DNA of 43,412 bases from NCBI RefSeq assembly GCF_022095675.1, contig NZ_JAHYSG010000103.1:1-43412 (forward strand). Direction: 5' to 3'. Made by a program: the position numbers and the translations under genes. The notes below the pieces were generated by a model that saw nothing but the letters and a program-made list of their open reading frames with translations, did no database searches and was not told the DNA's origin. Origin of the DNA: Dactylosporangium sp. AC04546 (lineage in GTDB: Bacteria; Actinomycetota; Actinomycetes; Mycobacteriales; Micromonosporaceae). Shown here one piece after another: positions 1 through 7,254 of this stretch (positions within the stretch are counted from its first letter, which is position 1; every line of letters begins with the position of its first letter).

Positions 1-559
1 GCTCCCGTCCGGGCACCTGTCGGGTGGATTTCGCCGGTGTACCGGACGTGCCGGCATCGATCGGCCGAGCCGCCTGACGGCGGTCGTCAGTGGTCCGCCC
101 CACGGGCCGCGAAGGCTGCCGGACGGCGCGCTCAGGGGCGGCCGAAGCGGAAGGCCCGGACGGCCCGGCCCCGAGCGCCGGCCGCGAGCCGGTGCCGTTG
201 GTCCGCACACCCTCGGTGATCGGGGCCCGCGGCGGCGCGATGCGCTTCGGGGCCCGCAGGTCCTCGGGCGCGCGCGGCGGGCCGGAGGCGGGCGCCGCGG
301 AGATCGGAACGCCGGAGATCGGCCGCTCCACCGGCGCGCCGGTGCGCTCGTCGAACAGCCCCAGGAACGGCGAGTCGACGTCGGCCTGGCGCCCACCCCG
401 GGCCGTGCCGTTGCTGCCCGTGCCGCGGAACATCGCCACGCGGCCGCCCTCGGCCACGGCGCGCAGGCCGCCATCGTAGTCAGTTGACTGCGCAGCGTCG
501 TCGTCGAGGTCGGGCCGGTCGGCGTAGCCGCCGTTACGATGCGGCGGGTTATTGCTCAT
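1..559 (-). CDS. N-terminal part of a low-complexity protein of a conjugation/secretion-like operon (partial)
   Basis: An open frame of 186 codons that leaves the window at its left edge. It starts with ATG at 559, which overlaps the stop of the upstream gene (ATGA, 556-559), so the two are translationally coupled. The visible part begins MSNNPPHRNGGYAD and is rich in Pro, Ala, Gly and Arg, with no membrane segment and no recognisable enzymatic motif. In actinobacterial genomes the gene after such a pair of small membrane proteins is often a VirB4/TraC-like ATPase with a disordered N-terminus. That is inference from the operon only, since no Walker motif lies inside the window. Confidence 0.7.
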   Translation of the reverse strand, partial: MSNNPPHRNGGYADRPDLDDDAAQSTDYDGGLRAVAEGGRVAMFRGTGSNGTARGGRQADVDSPFLGLFDERTGAPVERPISGVPISAAPASGPPRAPEDLRAPKRIAPPRAPITEGVRTNGTGSRPALGAGPSGPSASAAPERAVRQPSRPVGRTTDDRRQAARPIDAGTSGTPAKSTRQVPGRE

Positions 560-930
560 GCGAGATCACCGGTGAGTTCCGGGCGGATGCGGATCCGGGT
601 CGCGATCAGGCGCGCGTCGCGCTGCTCGCTGCTCGGCTCCCGCGTGTGACGCCAGTCGGTCAGGGCCGTGCGGACGACCATCCGCGCCGGTCGGTCGGGG
701 TCCACGTATCGGAAGATCAGCGACGTCGCGACGATGGCGAGCGCGATCTCGTACGCCGGGAAGAAGTCGACGTGCCCGGTGACCATGAAGCGGATCAGCA
801 CGAACAGCAGGACGACCAGCACGAACACCCCGTACTGCGCGTACGGCAACTGGATCGGCAGGGTGTAACCGGGCGGGCCCAGGTAGACCAGGCGGGCCCG
901 GTAGATGTCGTCGTCTGTCCGCAGCCGCAT
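556..930 (-). CDS. Small two-helix membrane protein, PrgI-like conjugation/secretion component
   Basis: A protein of 124 aa. A short polar N-terminus (MRLRTDDDIYRARL) is followed by two hydrophobic helices at about residues 32-50 and 57-74, then a basic cytoplasmic tail (RPARMVVRTALTDWRHTRE). This layout resembles the PrgI family of small membrane proteins found with VirB4-like ATPases in Gram-positive conjugation systems. The assignment rests on topology and gene order, not on a diagnostic motif. It is sandwiched between a pilin-like gene (6 nt upstream) and a downstream gene that overlaps its stop by 4 nt, so all three are probably one transcript. An alternative is a generic conserved actinobacterial membrane protein. 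Confidence 0.75.
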   Translation of the reverse strand: MRLRTDDDIYRARLVYLGPPGYTLPIQLPYAQYGVFVLVVLLFVLIRFMVTGHVDFFPAYEIALAIVATSLIFRYVDPDRPARMVVRTALTDWRHTREPSSEQRDARLIATRIRIRPELTGDLA

Positions 931-936
931 GTAGGC

Positions 937-1251
937 CTACTTGAAGAGCAGGTCGACGAGTGATCCACCGAAGAAGAACAGCGAGGCGGCGCCGGCCACG
1001 AAGGCCAGCCCGATGATCGCGATCGCCGAGCTGGTGAGGACCCGGGACACCTCGCCCTTGCTGGCGCGGCCGATGAAGATCACGCCGAGTGCCGCGAGCA
1101 GGATCGGGACGATCTTGGTCGCGAAGAAGTTCAGGATGCCGTCGGTGTTGATCTCTTTCGGCGCCGGCGTCGGTGTCGGCGCGTAGGCGATCGCATCCAC
1201 GGCGCGTGCGGCGTCGCCCCACATCGCCTGGCCGATCTCCAACAACATCAT
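937..1251 (-). CDS. Small membrane protein, VirB2/TrbC pilin-like
   Basis: A protein of 104 aa. The ATG at 1251 is chosen over an in-frame start at 1329 because GGGGAGG lies directly upstream of 1251. The N-terminus (MMLLEIGQAMWGDAARAV) and a Thr/Pro linker precede two long hydrophobic helices, roughly residues 44-62 and 73-100, separated by a short polar turn (GRASKGEVSR). Size and double-helix topology match VirB2/TrbC-type conjugative pilins or pore subunits, but no signature residue proves it. It is the first gene of the leftward operon, and a TAAGGT sequence at 1359-1364 on this strand is a possible -10. Confidence 0.72.
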   Translation of the reverse strand: MMLLEIGQAMWGDAARAVDAIAYAPTPTPAPKEINTDGILNFFATKIVPILLAALGVIFIGRASKGEVSRVLTSSAIAIIGLAFVAGAASLFFFGGSLVDLLFK

Positions 1252-1567
1252 CAGACCTCCCCGGAGGCGCGACGGGCTCGTTGCACGCCGCGCGTTAAGC
1301 CTCGCCGAAAAGACGACCCGGTGGTACAACCCCGGCTGCTGTGTCGCTCTCCGGCGGAACCTTATCCGGGCGTTTGCCCTGGTAATTGCCCATTGTCGGG
1401 TTTAACGGTCCGAATAACGTTCACTTGCAGAGAGTACGTGGCGGCCCGCTGTCCAACAAGCTGACCGACTCGGGGTCAGTGTGCACAGTGTGACGGTTGA
1501 GGCGTACCGTCCGCGACCCCGCAGGTCGCCCCGGAGCACGCCGGTTGAGTTGAGTACCTTCATTCAA
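1252..1567. other. Divergent intergenic region between the conjugation-like operon and folP
   Basis: These 316 bases carry no convincing gene. The segment around 1370-1435 is clearly less GC-rich than its surroundings, as expected for regulatory DNA. It holds a possible leftward -10 (TAAGGT, minus strand 1359-1364) and the rightward folP -10 (TACCTT, 1555-1560). A GTG-initiated extension of folP from 1481 is open, but its N-terminal 29 residues (Arg/Pro-rich) do not look like dihydropteroate synthase. Confidence 0.6.
1555..1560 (+). promoter_or_regulatory. Candidate -10 element for leaderless folP
   Basis: TACCTT (TANNNT form) ends 7 nt before the GTG at 1568, so transcription would start at or one base before the start codon. 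No Shine-Dalgarno sequence precedes the start. No good -35 hexamer is visible. Confidence 0.5.
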
Positions 1568-2398
1568 GTGATGCTGCTGCGACGTCCCTCCCCGGTGGTC
1601 ATGGGCGTCCTCAACGTGACCCCCGACAGCTTCAGCGACGGGGGCCGCTACGCCGACCTGGACGCGGCTGTCGAGCACGCCCTCCAGATGCGCGACGAGG
1701 GCGCCGACGTGATCGACATCGGGGGCGAGAGCACCCGGCCCGGCGCCGATCGGGTCGATGCCGAGACAGAGGCTTCTCGGGTACTGCCTGTGATCGTCGC
1801 ACTCGCGGGTGAAGGTGTGACGATGAGCATCGACACGACGCGCGCGGCGGTCGCCGCGGCCGCGCTCGATGCCGGGGCGGCGATCGTGAACGATGTGTCG
1901 GGCGGCCTCGCCGATCCCGACATGGCCCGGGTCGTCGCCGACGCCGGCTGCCCCTGGGTGCTCATGCACTGGCGGGGCCACTCGCGCCGGATGGCCGACC
2001 TGGCCGTCTACGCCGACGTGGTCAAGGAGGTCGGCGCCGAGCTGCTGGAGCGCGTCGACGCGGCGGTCGCCGCCGGGGTGTCGCCCGACCGGCTGGTCCT
2101 CGACCCGGGCCTCGGCTTCGCCAAGACCCCGGAGCACACCTGGCGCCTCGCCGCCCACCTGCCCGCTCTGGTCGGCCTGGGGTACCCCGTCCTGGTCGGC
2201 TCCAGCCGCAAGTCCCACCTGGGCCGGCTGCTCGCCGCCCCCGACGGCACCCCCCGCCCGACCGCGGAGCGCGAGGCGGCCACGATCGCCACCACCGTCC
2301 TCTCCGTCGCCGCGGGCGCCTGGGGCGTGCGGGTGCACGAGGTCCAGGGCAACGTGGACGCGATCCGGGTCTGGCAGGCCACGAGGGCCGCCGAATGA
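1568..2398 (+). CDS. folP: Dihydropteroate synthase
   Basis: FolP condenses 6-hydroxymethyl-7,8-dihydropterin pyrophosphate with p-aminobenzoate to give dihydropteroate, and is the sulfonamide target. Family signatures are clear: MGVLNVTPDSFSDGG near the N-terminus, then DIGGESTRPGA, SIDTTRA, NDVSGG, VLDPGLGFAK and GSSRKSHLG, together tracing the TIM-barrel pterin and phosphate sites. The length of about 276 aa is normal. The GTG at 1568 (or the adjacent ATG at 1571) is preferred because the TANNNT promoter ends 7 nt upstream and there is no Shine-Dalgarno sequence. Its stop overlaps the folB start (ATGA), making it the first gene of the folate operon. Confidence 0.97.
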   Translation: MMLLRRPSPVVMGVLNVTPDSFSDGGRYADLDAAVEHALQMRDEGADVIDIGGESTRPGADRVDAETEASRVLPVIVALAGEGVTMSIDTTRAAVAAAALDAGAAIVNDVSGGLADPDMARVVADAGCPWVLMHWRGHSRRMADLAVYADVVKEVGAELLERVDAAVAAGVSPDRLVLDPGLGFAKTPEHTWRLAAHLPALVGLGYPVLVGSSRKSHLGRLLAAPDGTPRPTAEREAATIATTVLSVAAGAWGVRVHEVQGNVDAIRVWQATRAAE

Positions 2399-2760
2399 CG
2401 ACTGACCGGATCTCGCTGACCGGGCTGACCGTCCGGGGCCACCACGGCGTGTTCGACTTCGAGCGGCGCGACGGGCAGGACTTCGTGATCGACGTGGTCC
2501 TGGAGCTCGACCTCGCCCCGGCCGCCGCCTCCGACGACGTCGCCGACACCGTTCACTACGGTGAACTGGCCGAAGGGCTCGCGGCGGTGGTCGCCGGCGA
2601 GCCCGTCGACCTGATCGAGACGCTGGCTCAGCGGCTCGCCGACGTGTGCCTCGCCGACGCCCGGGTAACAACGGCCATCGTGACCGTGCACAAGCCCCAG
2701 GCCCCCATCCCGCTCCAGTTCGCCGACGTCGCCGTCACGATCCGCCGGTCCCGTCCGTGA
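2395..2760 (+). CDS. folB: Dihydroneopterin aldolase
   Basis: A protein of 121 aa, the usual length. FolB cleaves 7,8-dihydroneopterin to 6-hydroxymethyl-7,8-dihydropterin and glycolaldehyde, the step before FolK. Family features are the N-terminal TGLTVRGHHGVFDFERRDGQ, which includes the conserved HHG-F segment, then TVHYGELAE, the LIETLAQRLAD helix containing the conserved Glu of the pterin site, and the C-terminal VTVHKPQAP strand with its conserved Lys. It overlaps folP by 4 nt (ATGA) and folK by 4 nt (GTGA), so the three are expected to be translationally coupled. Confidence 0.97.
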   Translation: MTTDRISLTGLTVRGHHGVFDFERRDGQDFVIDVVLELDLAPAAASDDVADTVHYGELAEGLAAVVAGEPVDLIETLAQRLADVCLADARVTTAIVTVHKPQAPIPLQFADVAVTIRRSRP

Positions 2761-3293
2761 GCCGGGCCGTGCTGTCGATAGGCAGCAACCTCGGCGACCG
2801 GGAGGCCCACCTCCGCGGCGCCCTGGCGGGCCTCGGCGACACGGTCCGCGTGGTGTCCGGGGTGTACGAGACGCCGCCGTGGGGCGATCCGGACCAGCCG
2901 CACTATCTCAACGCCGTCGTGCTGGCCGAGGACCCCACGGCCGCCCCGCAGGACTGGCTGGCGGCCTGCCGGCGGCTGGAGGACGCCGCCGGTCGCGTGC
3001 GGGATCCGGCCCGCCGGTTCGGCCCGCGTACCCTTGACGTTGACGTGATCGCCGTTTGGGACGCCGATGGGCAGCCGGTGACCACCGACGATCCGGAGCT
3101 GACCCTGCCGCATCCGCGGGCCCACCTGCGGGCCTTCGTGCTCCGGCCGTGGCTCGACATCGAGCCGTACGGGCAGCTGCCGGGTCACGGCTGGCTCACC
3201 GACCTGCTCCGCGGCGCCCCGGTCGTCGATGACGTCGCCGACCTGCGACCGCGCGTAGAGATCCACCTGGATGACCCGAAGGAAGCATCGTGA
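2757..3293 (+). CDS. folK: 6-hydroxymethyl-7,8-dihydropterin pyrophosphokinase
   Basis: A protein of 178 aa. FolK transfers pyrophosphate from ATP to hydroxymethyl-dihydropterin, supplying the FolP substrate. The start is the GTG at 2757 that overlaps the folB stop (GTGA). It gives VSRAVLSIGSNLGDRE, the family N-terminus with its SIGSNLGD loop. Further signatures are YETPPWGDPDQPHYLNAV and the RFGPRTLDVDVIAVWD block with the two metal-binding Asp, followed by LPHPRAHLRAFVL. A longer in-frame extension to 2646 is antisense-type Arg/Pro sequence inside folB and is rejected. Confidence 0.97.
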   Translation: MSRAVLSIGSNLGDREAHLRGALAGLGDTVRVVSGVYETPPWGDPDQPHYLNAVVLAEDPTAAPQDWLAACRRLEDAAGRVRDPARRFGPRTLDVDVIAVWDADGQPVTTDDPELTLPHPRAHLRAFVLRPWLDIEPYGQLPGHGWLTDLLRGAPVVDDVADLRPRVEIHLDDPKEAS

Positions 3294-3308
3294 TCTGGAG
3301 CGAAGACG

Positions 3309-3869
3309 ATGGCCACGCCGCCGCCTGACGATCCCCACGCGAACGGTCCGAAGGGCCGTATGGAGCCGACCCGGGCGGCAACGCTCGCCATCGCGGCGCT
3401 CGCCACGACGGCGCTGTCCTGGATCGTGATCAGCAACTTCTGGAACAGCATGCCCACGCTGCCGTGGCTGCCCCCGCTCACGCTGATCGGCCTGGCCATC
3501 TTCGAGGGCTTCGAGGCGTACTCCACGCGCGCCCGGATCCTGCGCAAAGAGGGCGCCGGCCCGCTGAACCCGCTGGTCACCGCCCGGTACGCGGTGCTCG
3601 GCAAGGCCTCGGCCCTGGTCGCCGCCCTGTTCGGCGGGGTCTACATCGGTATGTCCACCTGGCTGCTCACGCAGCGTGGCGTCCTGTCCAAGGTCTCCGA
3701 GAACCTGCCCCAGGCGCTGCTGGGCGTGGCCGCCTCGATCGTGCTCGTCGCGGCGGCGCTCTGGCTGGAGCGCGCGTGCCGCGTCCCACCCGGTCCGCGG
3801 GACGGTGAGCAGCCCCGACAGGGCCGCCAGGACCCGCTCGACCGCGCGGAGGACGACCAGGTCGCCTGA
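3309..3869 (+). CDS. DUF3180 membrane protein
   Basis: A protein of 186 aa with four predicted membrane helices, at about 24-42, 51-66, 94-117 and 137-155, and a charged C-terminal tail. Actinobacterial DUF3180 proteins commonly sit directly after folK, as here. Their function is not established. The ATG at 3309 is supported by GGAG eight bases upstream. It lies 15 nt after folK and is probably the last gene of the folate transcript. Nothing in the sequence suggests a catalytic role; a scaffolding or transport role would be a guess. Confidence 0.85.
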   Translation: MATPPPDDPHANGPKGRMEPTRAATLAIAALATTALSWIVISNFWNSMPTLPWLPPLTLIGLAIFEGFEAYSTRARILRKEGAGPLNPLVTARYAVLGKASALVAALFGGVYIGMSTWLLTQRGVLSKVSENLPQALLGVAASIVLVAAALWLERACRVPPGPRDGEQPRQGRQDPLDRAEDDQVA

Positions 3870-3988
3870 CGCCTTATGGATCGACGGGCGTAACAACACT
3901 GTCGCCTTCCTCGCCAAGGGGCTGTCGCTGGTCACCATCCGCGGTTACTGTGCGACCCGTACCGGTCGGTTAGCAGGAGGCGCACGCG

Positions 3989-5353
3989 ATGGCGTACGAC
4001 GACTCGCGGTTCCGCGGCGAGCCCGGGTTCCGGGAGGAGCCAGATTTCCGCTCCGGCGGTGTGCCGGAGGACGCGCCGACGCTCGGCGTGTCGAACCAGT
4101 CCGTCTACACGCCCGGTGCCGCCTACCCGGTGTCGCCCGACTACAGCGTGCCACCGTCCGAGAGCACCCTCGGGCTCGGCCGGCGCGGCACACCCAGCGC
4201 CGCCCAGCTCGACGACGTCTTCGACGACCCGGAGCACGGGGAGCCCGGCCGGGACCGGATGGCCGTCCACGCGCTGTGGGAGATGGTCCTGCTGCTGGCC
4301 ACGGCTTCCCTGTTGTACCTCTTGCGCGACGCACGCCCCGACGCGCTGCGCGGCGCCGAGCTCGAGTCGCTGTTCCTCGGCATCGCCGAGCTCGGCCTCG
4401 TCGCCGTCGCGGTGGGCCTGACCCTGCGCGCGGGCGCGGTCAACCTGGCCGTCGGCCCGATCGCCTACGCGTCGTCGCTGTTCTTCGCCGACAACTCCGA
4501 CCGCGGGCTGCTCATGACCGCCAGCATCACCGCGCTCATCGCGCTGGGCGTCGGCGTGGTCATCGCCGTGCTGGTCGTCGGCTTCCACGTGCCGAGCTGG
4601 GCGGCCAGCCTGGGCGTCGCGCTCGCCCTGATGGCGTGGATCGCCGACCAGACCAACGAGACGGTCGTCAACGGCGCCTACGACCCCCACGGCCATGCCC
4701 TCTGGTGGCTGCTCGGGGTCTCGGTCGTCGCCGTGGGCGGCGCCGCGCTCGGCCTGATCCGGCCGCTGCGCCGCTCGGTGGGCCGGTTCCGCCCGGTCCA
4801 CGACCCGGCGCGGCGCCGCGGCGGGGGCGCCGCCTCCATCGCCGGCCTGTCGATCGCCGGCTCGGCGCTGCTCGCAGCCTTCGCCGGAGTGCTCACCGCG
4901 CTCGACGTCCGCGATGTCGCCACCACTGAGAACGGCATGGCCGCGGCCGGGCTGGCGATGAGCGGCCTGGCCCTCGGCGCCGCGCTCCTGGGCGGCACCT
5001 CCGCGTACGGCCGGCGCGGTGGCGTCTTCGGCACCATGCTCGCCGTCGGCGCGATCGTGCTGCTGTTCCACTACTCGACCGCCGAGAGCTGGAACATCGC
5101 CCCGCTCGCCGTCGCGGGCGGCGCGATCGCCATCGGCCTGGTCGTCACCCGCCTGGTCGAAACGTTCGGCCGGCCGCGCTCGTCCGCCGAGCCGGTCGAC
5201 GAGGACGCCTGGGTCCCGCCGAGCTCGGTGACCGGCCCGGCCCCCGACGAGGACTGGTCGCCGTCCTCGCGCACCAGCGGCTGGACCAGCCAGCTGCCGG
5301 CCCGCACCACCGACGACGGCTGGGGCGTCGAGGAGCGCTGGGGCACCCGGTAG
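3989..5353 (+). CDS. RbsC-like ABC permease homologue without ABC partners
   Basis: A protein of 454 aa. About 90 N-terminal residues are cytoplasmic, acidic and Pro/Gly-rich. They are followed by roughly nine hydrophobic helices, then a 70-residue polar, Trp/Asp-rich tail. The segment GGTSAYGRRGGVFGTMLAVG matches the conserved C-terminal loop of ribose-type permeases (branched-chain/monosaccharide permease superfamily). AGAVNLAVGPIAY resembles their early DLSVG loop. A good Shine-Dalgarno (AGGAGG) precedes the ATG, and TACTGT at 3946-3951 is a possible -10. No ATPase or binding-protein gene is adjacent, and the long tails are atypical, so sugar import by this protein is uncertain. Confidence 0.8.
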   Translation: MAYDDSRFRGEPGFREEPDFRSGGVPEDAPTLGVSNQSVYTPGAAYPVSPDYSVPPSESTLGLGRRGTPSAAQLDDVFDDPEHGEPGRDRMAVHALWEMVLLLATASLLYLLRDARPDALRGAELESLFLGIAELGLVAVAVGLTLRAGAVNLAVGPIAYASSLFFADNSDRGLLMTASITALIALGVGVVIAVLVVGFHVPSWAASLGVALALMAWIADQTNETVVNGAYDPHGHALWWLLGVSVVAVGGAALGLIRPLRRSVGRFRPVHDPARRRGGGAASIAGLSIAGSALLAAFAGVLTALDVRDVATTENGMAAAGLAMSGLALGAALLGGTSAYGRRGGVFGTMLAVGAIVLLFHYSTAESWNIAPLAVAGGAIAIGLVVTRLVETFGRPRSSAEPVDEDAWVPPSSVTGPAPDEDWSPSSRTSGWTSQLPARTTDDGWGVEERWGTR

Positions 5354-5383
5354 GCCCATGCGGCAGGCGCTAGGCTGATGTTC

Positions 5384-5674
5384 ATGAACGACGCCCGCCT
5401 GGCCGAGCTCGACGCGCTGTCCACGGAAGAGCTGCGGGAGCGCGCCTTCGCCCTGGCCCGCCAGCGGCGTGACGTGAAGTTCTTCTGGGACCTGTTCAGC
5501 CACGTCACCAGCAGCAACGGCGAGACCCAGGACGGGTGGCTGGGCTCGCTCGACGCGACGATCGACGACGTGGTGGCGCTGTGGCGCGAGGCGACCGACG
5601 ACGACCACGAGTATGGCGAGTCCGAGCCGCTGATCCGGGCCGCCTTCATCGACTACCTGATGTCGCATTCATAG
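5384..5674 (+). CDS. Conserved hypothetical protein (96 aa)
   Basis: A small, soluble, acidic protein of 96 aa. Predicted helices include LSTEELRERAFALARQRRD and a second helix around IDDVVALWREATDD. No family function is recognised. Two in-frame ATGs exist at 5378 and 5384. The second is preferred because TAGGCT (5371-5376) ends 7 nt before it, which fits leaderless transcription, and no Shine-Dalgarno sequence is present. It stands alone between two membrane-protein genes. Confidence 0.75.
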   Translation: MNDARLAELDALSTEELRERAFALARQRRDVKFFWDLFSHVTSSNGETQDGWLGSLDATIDDVVALWREATDDDHEYGESEPLIRAAFIDYLMSHS

Positions 5675-5705
5675 CTTCACCTGCGGCTGTTTAGATTCTT
5701 CGCCC

Positions 5706-5723
5706 GCCGGGCCTAATCCCGGC
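5706..5723 (+). promoter_or_regulatory. Hairpin abutting a start codon
   Basis: GCCGGG and CCCGGC form a perfect 6-bp stem around a 6-nt loop (CCTAAT), ending at the base just before the ATG at 5724. It occupies the place where a Shine-Dalgarno sequence would be expected, and none is present. It could modulate initiation or be a protein-binding palindrome. Confidence 0.4.
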
Positions 5724-6197
5724 ATGGCAATCAGACGATCGCGCTACCGCACCGCGACAGGCGCCGGCACACTGGTGGCCTTCCTGCTGGTGCTGATCTT
5801 CGGCAGCCCGTGGTATGTGGACTGGGTCCAGGAAGGCAACCGGGGCATCTTCCTGGAGACACTGGCCTGGCCGGCCTGGAGCTTCGACACCGACGCGTCG
5901 GTGCGCGACCTGCTCGCCGCCGACCTGAAGGCGATCCTGCTGGTCGCCTTCACCGCGCTGTTCATCACACTGCTGGCCGGCGCGCAGCTCGCCAGCGCGC
6001 GCGGCACCATCTCGGCGATCCTGACCGGCTGGGCCGCCTACATCTTCGCGGCGGCGCTGGCCGCCCTGCTCACCGCGTTCCTGCTGACCAACGCCTCGGT
6101 CGGCTCCGCCGTGGCCGCCTCGACCGGAGGCGCCGCCTACGGCCTGATCGTCGGCTGGATCATCGGCCTGGCCACGATGGCCGGCCGCCGCCCGTAA
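5724..6197 (+). CDS. Four-helix membrane protein of unknown function
   Basis: A protein of 157 aa with a basic N-terminus (MAIRRSRYRTATG). Helices are predicted at about 12-28, 68-89, 92-120 and 127-151. The loop between helices one and two (WYVDWVQEGNRG) is rich in aromatic residues. No known domain is recognised. The start follows a hairpin rather than a ribosome-binding site, and TAGATT at 5691-5696 is a possible -10. The gene ends 22 nt before a strong bidirectional terminator shared with the convergent ABC-transporter ATPase gene. Confidence 0.7.
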   Translation: MAIRRSRYRTATGAGTLVAFLLVLIFGSPWYVDWVQEGNRGIFLETLAWPAWSFDTDASVRDLLAADLKAILLVAFTALFITLLAGAQLASARGTISAILTGWAAYIFAAALAALLTAFLLTNASVGSAVAASTGGAAYGLIVGWIIGLATMAGRRP

Positions 6198-6219
6198 CCC
6201 CGTCGCACTCCCCGGAACA

Positions 6220-6254
6220 CCCCAGGGCGCCGTACCCCCCGCGGCGCCCTGGGG
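6220..6254. terminator. Bidirectional intrinsic-type hairpin
   Basis: A perfect 13-bp GC-rich stem (CCCCAGGGCGCCG with its complement) has a 9-nt loop. It lies between two convergent genes that end at 6197 and 6263. There is no U-tract, which is usual for actinobacterial terminators. Confidence 0.85.
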
Positions 6255-6262
6255 ACCCTGGT

Positions 6263-7252
6263 TCAGGCCGCCGGATCCACGGCCGCCAGCGCCACCTGCA
6301 CATCCGCCGCGGTCAGCGCGCCGAGTGGGGATCCGCCGTCGACCACGACCACCGCGCCGTGCCCCTCGGCCAGCATCGCGCCGAAGGCCTCCCGCAGCGT
6401 CGCCGTCACCGGCACGGTCGGGGCGCCCTCACCGGCCTCGCCGACCGGGCGCAGCCCGTCGCGCGGGATCGGGGTCACCGACAGCCGCATGATGCCGCGG
6501 TCCTCGCCCACGAACCGCTCCACGAACTCGTTCGCCGGCTTGGCCAGCAGTTCGGCCGGCGTCGCGTACTGCTCCAGATGAGCGTGATCCGACAGTACCG
6601 CGATCCGGTCGCCCAGCTTGACCGCCTCCTGGAGGTCGTGCGTGACCAGGATCGTGGTCTTGCGGACGGCCTGGTGCAGCCGGCGGAACTCGTCCTGGAG
6701 CCGCCCGCGGTTGATCGGGTCGACCGCCGAGAACGGCTCGTCCATCAGCAGCACCACGGGGTCGGCGGCGAGCGCCCGGGCGAACCCGACCCGCTGCCGC
6801 TGCCCGCCGGACAGCTCGTGCGGATACCGCTTCGCGTAGCGGCCCGGCTCCAGCCCGACCAGCTCCAGCAGCTCGTCGGTGCGAGCCGCGATGCGTGCCT
6901 TGTCCCAGCCCAGCATTCGCGGCACGGTGCCGACGTTGGCCCGGACGGTCTGGTGCGGGAAGAGCCCGACGTTCTGGATGACGTAGCCGATGGTCCGGCG
7001 CAGCCGCACGGGGTCGGCCGCGGTGACGTCCTCGCCGGAGACGAGCACGCGCCCGCCCGACGGCTCGATCAGCCGGTTCACCATCCGCAGCACCGTCGAC
7101 TTGCCGCAGCCGGAGGGGCCGATGAGCACGGTCACCTCGCCGCCCTCGACGTCGAGGCTGAGCTCGTCGACGGCGACGGTGCCGTCCGGGTACACCTTCC
7201 GGAGCCGATCGAGGGAGATCGGCGCCGCGCCGGGGTTCGCGGTACGGTCCAC
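6263..7252 (-). CDS. Osmoprotectant (glycine betaine/choline-type) ABC transporter ATPase
   Basis: A protein of 329 aa in the OpuCA/ProV family, the cytoplasmic ATPase energising import of betaine-like solutes. Walker A is GPSGCGKST, Q-loop YVIQN, signature LSGGQRQR, Walker B VVLLMDEP with a following D-loop, and the switch His lies in LVTHD. The last 75 residues resemble a single degenerate CBS repeat, where family members often have two, so any ionic-strength sensing may be reduced. The GTG start at 7252 has AGGAAGGA upstream, lying inside the divergent permease gene whose ATG is only 2 nt away. The two permeases and the binding protein follow on the other strand. Confidence 0.93.
   Translation of the reverse strand: MDRTANPGAAPISLDRLRKVYPDGTVAVDELSLDVEGGEVTVLIGPSGCGKSTVLRMVNRLIEPSGGRVLVSGEDVTAADPVRLRRTIGYVIQNVGLFPHQTVRANVGTVPRMLGWDKARIAARTDELLELVGLEPGRYAKRYPHELSGGQRQRVGFARALAADPVVLLMDEPFSAVDPINRGRLQDEFRRLHQAVRKTTILVTHDLQEAVKLGDRIAVLSDHAHLEQYATPAELLAKPANEFVERFVGEDRGIMRLSVTPIPRDGLRPVGEAGEGAPTVPVTATLREAFGAMLAEGHGAVVVVDGGSPLGALTAADVQVALAAVDPAA
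7243..7248 (+). promoter_or_regulatory. -10 element for the leaderless permease gene
   Basis: TACGGT is followed by exactly six bases and then ATG (7255), placing the transcription start on the A of the start codon. The element lies inside the coding sequence of the divergent ATPase gene. Confidence 0.65.
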
Positions 7253-7254
7253 GC

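Noticed and set aside
1330..1420. Possible riboswitch before the leftward operon (GGGCAAACGCCC region)
   Set aside because: It shares only a short string with c-di-GMP-I RNAs and lacks their other conserved parts.
1473..1492. Palindrome-like GTCAGTGTGCACAGTGTGAC upstream of folP
   Set aside because: The two halves are offset by two bases, so symmetry is only partial; not enough to call an operator.
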